Under the pieces are notes generated by a model that searched no databases, had not been told where the DNA came from, and was given only the letters and a program-made list of their open reading frames with translations. From the NCBI GenBank assembly GCA_003222395.1, contig QHWB01000062.1:124001-188000 (forward strand): a stretch of 64,000 nucleotides of DNA, written 5' to 3'. Below are positions 1 to 8,190 of the stretch, in pieces. The DNA is from Acidobacteriota bacterium (GTDB taxonomy: Bacteria; Acidobacteriota; Vicinamibacteria; Vicinamibacterales; CAVVIG01). A program made the position numbers and the translations under genes. Every line of letters begins with the position of its first letter. Position 1 is the stretch's first letter.

Positions 1-1283
1 AGGTCGGACGCGATGTCCAGCGTCCTGGCGTGATCGCCGCCCGCCCGCTGCGCGCCGCCGCTGTTGAACGCGTCGAGCACGCGAATCGTCGGCATCTCGT
101 TCGCCGACTGCGCGTCGGCGTCCGACCACAACAGCTGCACGCGCGAACGCGAGAACGCGCGGCGTCCGACCGGACCGAAGTGCTGGGCGCGCACGGTATG
201 AACCACGTTCCCGGTCGCGTACGCGCGCTCGGGTTCGTCGTACCCGCCGACGCCGAGATTGTCGTTCGACACACGGGTGAGGTTGTAGCCGAACCGGACC
301 GTCTGATCGAGTGTGAGCGCGTAATCGAGTTGACCGTTCACGAAGATGTTGTCGCGTGGCGCTTTCAGGCTCAGCGCGTGTGAGAGCGTTCCACCGGGGA
401 CGGCGGCATTCAAGTTCGGCGTCTCGTACGAGCTCGTGCCGAAGACGACCATGCCGAACGAGCTCTTGTCCTTGACCAGGGCGCCGTTCATGCCGAAGCC
501 GTAGTTGACGTTCTGTTCCGGCCCTTTGACCGGCACGAACGGGCTCCGTCCGCTCAACGACCCGTCCCGGACGAGCACGGTCGAAAAATAGCGAATCGGC
601 CCGACGCCGGGCTGCGTGATGATCTCGATCGCGACGCCGCCGGCGCTGTGGTATTCGGCGGCGAACTGATCGCGCGCGATGCGAATCGATCGAATCATCG
701 CTTTGGCCGGCAACGCTCCGCCTTCGAAACCGTCGATGCGGATCACCGCACCGGGACCCGCCATGTCCTGGAGCTGCTGCTGCAGGATCGACGGGTCGTC
801 CGAGAGCGCCTCGATCTGCTCGCGCGTCAGGGTCGTACCAAACGACGGGCCGTTCCGGTCGGCGGCCGCCTGCTGTTTGTCCTGTTCCACGGTGACCGCC
901 GTCTGGACGCGCTCGATCGTCAGCACGGCGACCTGCCTGTTCTCGCCGTTCCGCACGCGGACATCAGTCAGCAACCGTTTTTCGAATCCGGGAAACTCGA
1001 CTTGAACGGTATATCGGCCCGGTGTGAGCGCCGCGACGATTGCCACACCCGTGTCCGACGTGCGCACCGGCGCGATCGCCGCGGTTTTCGTCGCTTCATC
1101 TGCCGCCGCGACGGTGACGGTCGCGCCGACGATGACCGCGCCGGTCTGATCCACGACGGTAACGCGCAGCGATCCGCCGGAAGCGGGCTGGGCGAAGAGG
1201 TTCGCGCCGGAGAGATTCAGCGTCGCTCCAGCGATCAGAATCACGAGCAGCTTGCGCAAGGCCGCAAACACGTCGTCGCTCAT
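1..1283 (-). CDS. TonB-dependent receptor with carboxypeptidase-regulatory-like N-terminal domain (3' part outside window)
   Basis: The reading frame runs on the minus strand from ATG at 1283 to the window edge without a stop (about 427 codons), so only the N-terminal part is present. It starts with a signal peptide (charged start, hydrophobic stretch ending in LFAQPA), followed by a CarboxypepD_reg-like domain of about 90 residues (VTVVDQTGAVIVGATV, then TPGRYTVQVEFPGFEK). A plug-like region with a GAVIRIDGFEGG segment follows, and then aromatic-rich beta-strand sequence typical of outer-membrane barrels in acidobacteria. Expected role: outer-membrane uptake of an unknown substrate. The ATG overlaps the stop of the upstream gene (ATGA at 1280-1283), so the two are probably translated together. 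Family assignment is solid; the substrate cannot be read from the sequence. Confidence 0.85.
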   Translation of the reverse strand, partial: MSDDVFAALRKLLVILIAGATLNLSGANLFAQPASGGSLRVTVVDQTGAVIVGATVTVAAADEATKTAAIAPVRTSDTGVAIVAALTPGRYTVQVEFPGFEKRLLTDVRVRNGENRQVAVLTIERVQTAVTVEQDKQQAAADRNGPSFGTTLTREQIEALSDDPSILQQQLQDMAGPGAVIRIDGFEGGALPAKAMIRSIRIARDQFAAEYHSAGGVAIEIITQPGVGPIRYFSTVLVRDGSLSGRSPFVPVKGPEQNVNYGFGMNGALVKDKSSFGMVVFGTSSYETPNLNAAVPGGTLSHALSLKAPRDNIFVNGQLDYALTLDQTVRFGYNLTRVSNDNLGVGGYDEPERAYATGNVVHTVRAQHFGPVGRRAFSRSRVQLLWSDADAQSANEMPTIRVLDAFNSGGAQRAGGDHARTLDIASD

Positions 1284-2095
1284 TTCGGTGCCTCGAACTT
1301 CCGCGGATCGATCTTCACGTTGACGCTGACTCGATCAAATGTCGTTTCCTCGATCGTGTCGCCGGCGACGGCGCGCCGGATGCGGAACGGCCACTTGATG
1401 CCGTTCACGGTTCGGTACTCCGCGTAATACATCCGGTAGTCGGTCGGCTTCGCCTGCGCTGTCCCCGGAGTCGCCGGCTGCTGCCACATCAGCATGACGG
1501 GAAGATGCGTATCGCGTTGGACGACGAAACGGACCGCAAAGTTGGCCGGACCAGCGACGTCGAGGATGTCCGCCTTGCCTTCGGGCGCTTCGCCTTCCGC
1601 GGCATATTTGAACGTGAGCGGATACGGCGAAAACGACGCCGCGAACACGCCGAGCATCAGTCGGGCGAAGTCCTGCTTGACGGTGGTCAGCCGCTGCTGC
1701 GCAGGATTCGGCGGTGGACCGCTGCGACCGGCAGGAGGTCCAGGCGGTCCACCCGCACGACCGGGTGGCGGGGGCGGAAACTGAATCAACTCCTCGCCGC
1801 GGAATCCGACTACCGTAACATCGCTGTCCTGCGCCGGAATCTCATCCTTGCGGACGAACTTATCGGGCAGTTCGCAGCTGATCTCGAACTCGATTGGTAC
1901 TAAGTTGTTTCCGCGAATTTGACGGGTCCTGCCGGTGGCGACGAACGTCTTGACCGAGGCGAACGCCTTCTCGCCTCCGAGCGCCTCACGTGTCGAGGCG
2001 AGCACCTGAGCTGCATCGGGCGGCTGGCCCCTCAGCGTTGATTCGCCGCCGGCGAGGCCCGCGGTCAGCAGCACGACGGCACGAACGATCCGCAT
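1280..2095 (-). CDS. Secreted hypothetical protein coupled to the TonB-dependent receptor
   Basis: About 271 residues. The start at 2095 is preferred over an ATG ten codons upstream because GGAAGG lies at good spacing before it and the signal peptide (MRIVRAVVLLTAGLAGG) then begins properly. The mature part has a run of proline and glycine (FPPPPPGRAGG, PAGRSGPPPNP) around residues 105-130 and a C-terminal half rich in alternating hydrophobic residues (YRMYYAEYRTVNGIKWPFRIR), reminiscent of the LolA/LolB-like beta fold seen in outer-membrane lipoprotein-sorting relatives. I cannot assign a function. Its stop overlaps the start of the following TonB-dependent receptor by 4 bp, which suggests that both products act together in the envelope. 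Confidence 0.75.
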   Translation of the reverse strand: MRIVRAVVLLTAGLAGGESTLRGQPPDAAQVLASTREALGGEKAFASVKTFVATGRTRQIRGNNLVPIEFEISCELPDKFVRKDEIPAQDSDVTVVGFRGEELIQFPPPPPGRAGGPPGPPAGRSGPPPNPAQQRLTTVKQDFARLMLGVFAASFSPYPLTFKYAAEGEAPEGKADILDVAGPANFAVRFVVQRDTHLPVMLMWQQPATPGTAQAKPTDYRMYYAEYRTVNGIKWPFRIRRAVAGDTIEETTFDRVSVNVKIDPRKFEAPK

Positions 2096-2176
2096 CGGCC
2101 GGACCTTCCTTGCGGTGAGTATCATTCGTTAGACAACGAAACCACATATTTGGTTCGCAACGAAACCGACCTCGCA

Positions 2177-2359
2177 TCAGATCCACGACCGGGTCCGCAG
2201 CAGGTATCCGGCCCACACGCAGAGAACCGCAGCGACAACCGTCATGAAAGTGAACAGAGGGTCCGTCGCCACACGTGGTCCCTCCGCGATGACGCGCACG
2301 ATATGCGCTACCACGAGAAGCCCGAAGACCGAGCCGGTCGTCGCCACATACGCTTTCAT
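2177..2359 (-). CDS. Small two-helix membrane protein
   Basis: A 60-residue protein starting at ATG 2359, chosen because GGAGG stands directly upstream (GGAGGACGTG then ATG). It contains two hydrophobic segments, VFGLLVVAHIVRVIAEG and FTFMTVVAAVLCVWAGYLL, separated by a short polar loop, and ends in a basic tail (RTRSW). This looks like a genuine small inner-membrane protein of unknown function. It lies just upstream of the secreted-protein/receptor pair on the same strand, about 80 bp away, and could be part of the same transcript. Confidence 0.6.
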   Translation of the reverse strand: MKAYVATTGSVFGLLVVAHIVRVIAEGPRVATDPLFTFMTVVAAVLCVWAGYLLRTRSWI

Positions 2360-2497
2360 CACGTCCTCCGTCGCGCACCCGTCTGATCGAACCAAACGAC
2401 AGTACCAAATGAGCAGTTCGCCGGCGGGCACTGTTCGCGATCGTAAACGAGGATCATCCATCACGAAAGTCATCTGCGATAGACTGGCCGGGAGACG

Positions 2498-3289
2498 ATG
2501 CGGATCGTCGCCTGGCTGGCCGTCGCGACCATTTGCGCGACCGCCGCTGCGTACGCGCAGCGGCAGTTCGGCGGATTCGGCGGATACGGCCGCAGCTCGC
2601 CGCTTCCCAACATTTCGTATGACGGCCGGTTCACGTTCGTGCGCGTCCGCTACGAGACGGCGCCGGGCGGCTATTGGGCCGGCGGCCGGCCTTCATGGAT
2701 TCACGGCTATCCGATCGCGGAACGCAACCTCATGAAGATCATGAACGAGGTGAGTTTCCTCGGCGCGCACGACGAGGAGGTCAACACGCTCACGCTCGAC
2801 GATCCGGAGCTGACGAAGTACGCCGTCGCGTACATCATCGAGGTCGGCTGGTGGACGCTGACCGATCGCGAGGCTGCCGCGCTGCGCGCGTACTTGCTCA
2901 AGGGCGGATTCCTGATCGTCGACGATTTCAAGATGCCGGGATGGCGCGGGGTGCCCGGCGGCGGATGGGAACCGTTCGAGGAGAACATGAAGCGCGTGCT
3001 GCCGGAGGCGCGGTTCGTCGACATGCAGTTGACCGATCCGATCTTTCACTGCTTCTTCGAGATCCCGACGCTCGACAGCTTTCCGCAGGCGTACAACAGC
3101 GGTGCGCCGGTGTTCCGCGGCGTGTACGAGGACAACGATCCGCACCGGCGGCTGATGATGATCGTCAACTACAACACCGACGTCTCGCAGTACTGGGAAT
3201 GGTCCGGCCGAGGATTCCGTCCCTTCGATGAAACCAACGAAGCCTACAAGCTCGGCGTCAACTACATCGTCTACGGCCTGACGCATTGA
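2498..3289 (+). CDS. DUF4159 domain-containing secreted protein
   Basis: 263 residues with a signal peptide (MRIVAWLAVATICATAAAYAQ) followed by a glycine-rich stretch and then the whole-length DUF4159 domain. The family hallmarks are visible: the RVRYE segment near residue 50, the central LRAYLLKGGFLIVDDF motif, and the terminal YKLGVNYIVYGLTH. DUF4159 proteins resemble a class I glutamine-amidotransferase-like fold and often accompany MoxR/VWA gene sets, but no such partners are adjacent here. A GGGAG sequence lies just before the ATG. Function unknown; the protein is probably periplasmic. Confidence 0.85.
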   Translation: MRIVAWLAVATICATAAAYAQRQFGGFGGYGRSSPLPNISYDGRFTFVRVRYETAPGGYWAGGRPSWIHGYPIAERNLMKIMNEVSFLGAHDEEVNTLTLDDPELTKYAVAYIIEVGWWTLTDREAAALRAYLLKGGFLIVDDFKMPGWRGVPGGGWEPFEENMKRVLPEARFVDMQLTDPIFHCFFEIPTLDSFPQAYNSGAPVFRGVYEDNDPHRRLMMIVNYNTDVSQYWEWSGRGFRPFDETNEAYKLGVNYIVYGLTH

Positions 3290-3399
3290 GCCGAAGCAAT
3301 CGTGAACTGGCGCGACGTCCGGTACACAGCCGTCTCGCTCTGCAGCGCTCGTGGTCGACGACCGCCAAGATCTGAAAGGCGGCTGCGCATGCAGAGCAC

Positions 3400-3405
3400 T
3401 ATAAT
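3400..3405 (+). promoter_or_regulatory. Likely -10 hexamer of the thioredoxin-like (TGA-containing) gene
   Basis: A perfect TATAAT lies 16 nt before the chosen ATG and just upstream of an AGGAG ribosome site. No convincing -35 hexamer stands 16-18 nt further upstream, so the promoter may depend on an activator or another sigma factor. Confidence 0.4.
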
Positions 3406-3421
3406 CGCGCAGGAGATGAAC

Positions 3422-3994
3422 ATGGCGGTGAATTGGAGCAAAGACGTGGATCAGGCATTCGCCGCCGCGAAGGAGCGGGATCGCGCTGTCCTGCTCGATT
3501 TCAGTGCGGCGCCGGCTTGAGGCGCTTGCGCTCGGCTGGAAGCCGAGTCGTACGCCGACCAGAAAACAGCCGACTTCATCCACGGGCATTTCGTGCCCGT
3601 CGAAGCTCACATCAAGGAACATCCCGCATGGTTCCACCGATTTGAAGCGGTCTGGACGCCGACTGTCCTGCTCTTCGACAGCGACGGGAAGGAGCGCAGC
3701 CGTCTCGAAGGGTATCTGACAAATACCGATTTCATGGCTGCCCTGACGAGTGGCCTCGGGCGGATCGCGTTCGTGCACAAGAAATACGCCGATGCGGAGC
3801 GCTGGTACGACGACGTGGTGACGCGCTTTGGCCAATCCCATTCCGCACCTGGCGCGATGTACTGGCGGGCGGTGACGCGTTACAGCGCGACCCACGACCA
3901 CACCGTTCTCAGCAAAGTCGCCGAGGAACTCAGGACGACCTACCCTTCCAGTGTGTGGGCCAGCAAAGCGATCCCGTGGTTGTCCAAGGGATAG
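3422..3994 (+). CDS. Thioredoxin-like protein with in-frame TGA in a UxxC motif; candidate selenoprotein
   Basis: Reading through a single TGA at 3518-3520 gives one continuous 190-residue protein. The start at 3422 has AGGAG at 6 nt spacing. The first 32 codons read NWSKDVDQAFAAAKERDR then VLLDFSAAPA, the standard N-terminal beta-alpha-beta of a thioredoxin fold, and the TGA falls where the first active-site cysteine belongs: (TGA)-Gly-Ala-Cys. The same frame continues with ARLEAESYAD, a cis-proline segment (VWTPTVLLFD) and a C-terminal helical, TPR-like tail (ADAERWYDDVV, MYWRAVTRY) with no second disruption before the natural TAG. A 7 bp hairpin at 3531-3547 sits at SECIS distance from the TGA. 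Selenocysteine insertion is the most economical reading. The alternative is a Cys-to-stop point mutation in a dying gene, but the remaining frame shows no decay. The gene is placed between a DUF4159 gene and a convergent amidohydrolase gene. Confidence 0.65.
3521..3556 (+). promoter_or_regulatory. Candidate bacterial SECIS element
   Basis: Immediately after the TGA, CTCGGCT (3531-3537) pairs perfectly with AGCCGAG (3541-3547) around a GGA loop. GGCG right behind the TGA (3521-3524) can pair with CGCC (3553-3556) as a lower stem, leaving an internal loop. The apical loop starts 17 nt after the TGA and has G in its first two positions; published descriptions of bacterial SECIS elements give a TGA-to-loop distance of about 16-37 nt and a G near the loop start. 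The hairpin lies inside coding sequence, so codon use alone could produce part of the pairing. Confidence 0.5.
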
Positions 3995-4057
3995 TAGCGA
4001 AACACGGTGCGCCCTCTGCGGTCGCCAACCGCGCGTCCTGATGATGCGTCCCGCGCG

Positions 4058-5731
4058 TCAGTTCGCGGCTCGCGACCGCCGGTAGCCCGGGCCGTACAGC
4101 GCGCGTCCGGCGTGCGCGCCGGTGTGGCGGCCGGCGTCGACCGTCACCGTGCCGTTCACGATCACCGTCTCGATGCCGACCGGATACTGCTGCGGCTTCT
4201 CGAACGTCGCCGTATCGGCGACGGTCTTCGGATCGAAGACGACCAGGTCGGCAAAGAAACCTTCCCTGACCGTGCCTCGATCCGCGATCTTCATCTGCGA
4301 CGCGGCGAGGCTCGTCATCTTGCGAATCGCCTCCGGCAGTGCCAGCACGTGTTCGTCGCGGACGTAGCGTCCGAGAATCCGCGGGAACGTCCCGTACGAA
4401 CGCGGGTGCGGCTGGCCGCTGCCAAGCGGACCGTCGGGGCGGCGCGCGTCCGAATCGGTGCCGACGCTGACCCACGGATAGCGCATCGCGGTCTTCACAT
4501 CGTCTTCCGACATCATGTGAAAGAGGGCGGCGACGCGTCCATCGTTCTCGATCAGGATCGAGAACAGCGTGTCCCAGTTCTCCTGGTGACGCTCGGCGGC
4601 AATCTGCGAGAGCCGCTTGCCGACAATGGACTGGTCTTTGTCGGGCGGCACCGACGCGATCTGAATGCCGTCGAACGTGGCGCCGGCCAGCAGGTTCTCG
4701 ACCTCGGTGTTGGCCTCGACGTCGCGGCGCATCTTCGCACGCTCGGCGGGATTCTTCAGGCGCTCGAGCATCTTCTCGCGCCCGCCCTCCTGCGCCCAGC
4801 CTGGAAGCGTCGCCGGCAGGTTGGTGCCGCCGGCGGTGTATGGGTATTGGCACGCGCTCACGTTCACACCGCGCGCCCGGGCCTCCTCGATCTCGGCGCG
4901 GATCTCGTCCATGTGGCCCCAGTTCGCTTTCGCGCCGATCTTCAGGTGATAGATGACGACCGGCAGCCCCGCCTGCCGTCCGATGTCGATCGCTTCGCCG
5001 ATGGCGTCCTTCACGCGAAAGCTCTCGCCGCGCACGTGTGAGATGTAGACGCCGCCGTACTTCGACGCGACGCGGGCGAGCGCGACGAGCTCGTCGGTGT
5101 GCGTGTAGGAGGCGGGCGGATAAATCAGAGCGGTCGCGAAACCGAAGGCGCCCTGCTGCATCGCGCGGTCGAGGATCTCCTGCTCGCGCTGCAGTTCCTC
5201 CGGCGTGGGCGTACGGTTCTGCATGCCGAGGACCTGCTCGCGGATCGCCGCGACCGGCGCGAACGACCCGAGGTTGATCGACGTCCCGCGATTCTGCAAC
5301 GTGTGCAGGTAGCCGTCGAATCCGGTCCAGTCGTACTGCAGGTGATATCTGTCGAGAGCCACCCGGTCGGCCGTGTCGCGGGTCCACAGCGCCGGCGTGC
5401 TGCCTTCGCCGATGATTTCCGTCGTGATGCCCTGGCGGATGTGGCTCTCGCCGTTGGCGTCCACGAGGAGCGTGACGCCCGACTGCCCCTGCACGTCGAT
5501 GAATCCCGGCGCCACGACGTGGCCGGTGGCGTCGATCGTCCGCCGCGCGCGACCGGACGCCGCGCCGACCGCGACGATGCGGTCGCCCCTGACCGCGACG
5601 TCGGCGCGGCGGGCCGGGGCGCCGGTCCCGTCGATGAGGTCGCCGTTCTTGATCACGAGATCGAATTGAGGCGCGCAGGCGGCGGTCGCAAGCAGAGAGA
5701 CGCCGACTACGGACGCGAATCTGAGATGCAT
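4058..5731 (-). CDS. N-acyl-D-amino-acid deacylase (D-aminoacylase) family amidohydrolase, exported
   Basis: 557 residues. The N-terminus (MHLRFASVVGVSLLATAAC) looks like a lipoprotein signal with a weak lipobox. The amidohydrolase body follows: FDLVIKNGDLIDGTGAPARRADVAVRGDRIVAVG, then APGFIDVQGQS, where the usual metal-binding His-x-His is replaced by Gln-Gly-Gln. Further conserved parts are GVYISHVRGE, LPVVIYHLKIG, the SVGTDSDARRPDGPLG segment with the late aspartate, and the C-terminal MTSLAASQMKIADRGTVREGFFADLVVFDP. These enzymes release D-amino acids from N-acyl derivatives; here the likely place of action is the periplasm. The QxQ variant could alter metal binding. The gene is convergent with the thioredoxin-like gene. 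Confidence 0.8.
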   Translation of the reverse strand: MHLRFASVVGVSLLATAACAPQFDLVIKNGDLIDGTGAPARRADVAVRGDRIVAVGAASGRARRTIDATGHVVAPGFIDVQGQSGVTLLVDANGESHIRQGITTEIIGEGSTPALWTRDTADRVALDRYHLQYDWTGFDGYLHTLQNRGTSINLGSFAPVAAIREQVLGMQNRTPTPEELQREQEILDRAMQQGAFGFATALIYPPASYTHTDELVALARVASKYGGVYISHVRGESFRVKDAIGEAIDIGRQAGLPVVIYHLKIGAKANWGHMDEIRAEIEEARARGVNVSACQYPYTAGGTNLPATLPGWAQEGGREKMLERLKNPAERAKMRRDVEANTEVENLLAGATFDGIQIASVPPDKDQSIVGKRLSQIAAERHQENWDTLFSILIENDGRVAALFHMMSEDDVKTAMRYPWVSVGTDSDARRPDGPLGSGQPHPRSYGTFPRILGRYVRDEHVLALPEAIRKMTSLAASQMKIADRGTVREGFFADLVVFDPKTVADTATFEKPQQYPVGIETVIVNGTVTVDAGRHTGAHAGRALYGPGYRRSRAAN

Positions 5732-5858
5732 GCTGAATTCTCCGCCATCGAAAGTCGACGTTCAGTCGGCGCTGCCGCTCCGTGATGATGAGGTGGTCGA
5801 TCAATCGTAATGCGACCGCTGCGCCGATGCTACATTCGTGCGATCCATGGAGGCTGAG

Positions 5859-6236
5859 ATGCGAGTGTCTGCCGTTTCGTTAGCCATCCTTGCGTCGGCA
5901 ACGCTGTACGCGCAGCCGGCACCGTTTCAGCGCGGCGACCTGGTACGTGTAAAACCGGCTGCGAACGGATCAGGGGTGACCACACCTCTGGTCCTCCGAG
6001 TCGTGGCGGTTCCTGGCGACCGCATCCGCATCGATGACGCCACGTTGTACGTCAACGACGTTCCCGTGAGTGGATTCTCGCGCGAGTTCCTGACTCGTGT
6101 CGCCCAGGCGCCCGAGCGGACGCCGCAGGTCGTCCCGGCCGGTCACTGTTTTGTGATGGGCGAGCAGCGGACGAATCAAGATATCAGCGAGTACTGGGGA
6201 CAACACGCCGAGCTGCGCCTCGAACGAGCACGGTAA
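5859..6236 (+). CDS. Secreted signal-peptidase-I-like (S26) protein lacking the catalytic dyad
   Basis: 125 residues starting at ATG 5859, with GGAGG 5 nt before it. After a signal peptide (MRVSAVSLAILASATLYAQ) the protein carries S26 signature parts in order: FQRGDLVRVK (box C), RVVAVPGDRIRIDDATLYVNDVPV (box D) and VPAGHCFVMGEQRTNQDISEYWG (box E). The box B serine motif (SMxPT) is absent, and the residues before VPGD hold no catalytic lysine. It is therefore probably not a peptidase but a stand-alone beta domain, or a remnant that gained a signal peptide. Its role is unknown. Confidence 0.6.
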   Translation: MRVSAVSLAILASATLYAQPAPFQRGDLVRVKPAANGSGVTTPLVLRVVAVPGDRIRIDDATLYVNDVPVSGFSREFLTRVAQAPERTPQVVPAGHCFVMGEQRTNQDISEYWGQHAELRLERAR

Positions 6237-6337
6237 CCCGGGACGCTTTTCGCAGTGTGATGCGATGCCGCCGTGCGATTGCACCGGTGCACGCACTTGC
6301 GCGCTGTCAACGCGGCGCATCTCGAGACGCGCGTCGA

Positions 6338-6950
6338 TCAGAGCGCGTTGAGGGCAACCCAGAACGCGTCGAAATTTCGCAATGGCCCGCCTGGTTCGAT
6401 CTGAAGCGGACGGTTGAAGAGCAGCGGCACGCGACGTTCCGCGAGGCCGCCGTGCGAACGCAACGGCCCGTGAAGCCCCGACAGGTCGTGATCGGCGGGA
6501 CGCGTACCGAAGACGTGATCGCGATCAGCGGTCACGACGAGGTCGCCGACGCGATCCGGCGGCAGTTCGAACCTGCAGCACGCGTCATCGCGATCCGACA
6601 CCGTCTCGATGCCGGTGACCGACGGCAGCAGCCGGATGACGGCCGCCCGGCGCCGCGCATCATCGATATACGCGGTCGCAAAGGAACCCAGCGCCCCGTG
6701 GTGCGCGACATATGGGTCCGTAATCGGCAGGATGACCGTGGCAGCCGCGGGGCCGATCCATTGATCGAACAGTCAACGTGGGCATCGCCGCGTCGACGCT
6801 GCGGACGCGGCCAGCGCCGACGAGCGACGCGAGAAATGGCGCCGCGTCGCCGTCAACGGCGGCGTCGACGTACTCGCTCGACGAGCCGTCCAAGCAGACG
6901 ACGATCGTCGGCCGTTGGGGCATCCGATACTCGCGCCCGTTGACGTGGAC
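6338..6950 (-). pseudogene. Phosphonoacetate hydrolase, internally deleted and frameshifted
   Basis: The N-terminal part (VNGREYRMPQRPTIVVCLDG, then DGDAAPFLASL, AMPTLT) and the C-terminal part (ILPITDPYVAHHGALGSFAT, RVGDLVVTADRDHVFG, HDLSG, PLRSHGGLAE, VPLLFNRPL) of a phosphonoacetate hydrolase are both recognisable on minus. They belong to the alkaline phosphatase/nucleotide pyrophosphatase superfamily enzymes that split the C-P bond of phosphonoacetate. The centre, roughly 200 or more residues, is missing and the two halves are in different frames, with the joint near 6770-6785. The normal protein has about 400 residues. The intact ancestor is called phnA in Pseudomonas; that symbol is shared with an unrelated E. 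coli gene, so it is not used here. Confidence 0.7.
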
Positions 6951-7219
6951 CAAGGTACACACCCTTTCGGCGTACCTCAGGCCTTTTGTGCCGTTAGTTG
7001 TGTCGCGGCCCGGTGAGTCACGGCCGCAGCTGGCGCCGCTCGGTCGCTGACCTCCGATGTTGGTCGGAGCGGAACCCAAGACGCAATCGCCGATGATCTT
7101 ACTCGATCCGTCTGCTGCCGCATCAGCTGGGTGATTCGCGCTGCGGGTGATCGCTCGCCGGTCAACCGTGTTATGAGTTGAGGTGAGTGCCCGGCCTGCG
7201 GAAAGACAGACTGATAAGT

Positions 7220-8173
7220 ATGACTCGGATCCTGACCTGCGCGTCTCTCGCGGTGAGCATCATTGGCGCGCTTGGCGCAGCCGGGCAGCCACCGACGTTC
7301 CGCGGCGCGATCGACGCGGTCCACGTCTTCGTCACCGTGACCGATCGAGACGGTCGGCTCGTCACGACGCTCTCGCGCGACGACTTCGAAGTGCGCGATG
7401 ACGGAAAGACGCAGCCGATCACCCTGTTCGACAACACCCCTCAGCCGATTCGACTGATCATCCTGCTGGACGTCTCGGGAAGCATGGAAGGCAACCTGCC
7501 GCTGCTGCGCGCCGCGTCGGACCAGCTGTTCATGCGCCTCCGGCCGGACGACGCGGTGCGCGTCGGTACCTTCGGGCACGAGATCACCATCAGTCCGTCG
7601 TTCACCCATGATCTCGACCAGTTGCGGAGAGCGCTGCCCGACGCGATTGCCCCCGATGCGCCGACACCGCTCTGGCGAGCATTCGGCGAGGGCCTGGCGG
7701 CATTCACGCGCGAGGGCGAAGCGCGCCCGGTCATCCTTGTTCTGAGCGACGGAAAGGACAGCGGTCCGGTCGGCTTCCGTCAGCCCTTCGTGAGCCAGGC
7801 CGAGGTCATCGACCGCGCACGCCGCGACAACGTGATGGTGTACGCGGTCGGCATGCGCAGTCGTGGCCGGCACCCGCTGCAGCCCGGGCTTGGTCCGGCC
7901 GGCCTTCAGGCGATGATGAGCGCCGACCTTCCTGACCCCGGTCTTGCGGTCGTGGCGGAACAGACCGGCGGCGGGTACACCGAGATCCGGTACGGAGAGG
8001 ATTTGGGGGCCGCGTTCGCGAAGGTCGCCGACGAGCTGCACAGTCAGTACCTCATTGGCTACGCTCCACCCAAACGTGACGGGAAGGTACACGCCATCGA
8101 CGTGCGCGTTTCTCAACATGGGATGAAGCCGCGGGCTCGCAAGAACTACGTGGCCCCGAAGGAGCAACAGTAA
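7220..8173 (+). CDS. VWA domain-containing secreted protein
   Basis: 317 residues from ATG 7220; a GTG 11 codons upstream is possible but would give a poor signal peptide and a ribosome site that is too close. The signal peptide (MTRILTCASLAVSIIGALGAAG) is followed by a short beta domain (VHVFVTVTDRDGRLVTTLSRDDFEVRDDG) common in the acidobacterial VWFA-related family, and then by the VWA fold with the MIDAS motif DVSGS at residues 84-88, PTPLWRA and VLVLSDGKD. The C-terminus (ELHSQYLIGYAPP, YVAPKE) is typical for this family. Likely a periplasmic or surface metal-dependent binding protein; the ligand is unknown. Confidence 0.85.
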   Translation: MTRILTCASLAVSIIGALGAAGQPPTFRGAIDAVHVFVTVTDRDGRLVTTLSRDDFEVRDDGKTQPITLFDNTPQPIRLIILLDVSGSMEGNLPLLRAASDQLFMRLRPDDAVRVGTFGHEITISPSFTHDLDQLRRALPDAIAPDAPTPLWRAFGEGLAAFTREGEARPVILVLSDGKDSGPVGFRQPFVSQAEVIDRARRDNVMVYAVGMRSRGRHPLQPGLGPAGLQAMMSADLPDPGLAVVAEQTGGGYTEIRYGEDLGAAFAKVADELHSQYLIGYAPPKRDGKVHAIDVRVSQHGMKPRARKNYVAPKEQQ

Positions 8174-8190
8174 TCACGCGGGATTTCGCC

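Noticed and set aside
3422-3994. Simple nonsense pseudogene reading of the TGA-containing thioredoxin-like gene
   Set aside because: Not excluded, but less likely than selenocysteine because the TGA hits exactly the redox cysteine position, a SECIS-like hairpin follows, and no other damage is present.
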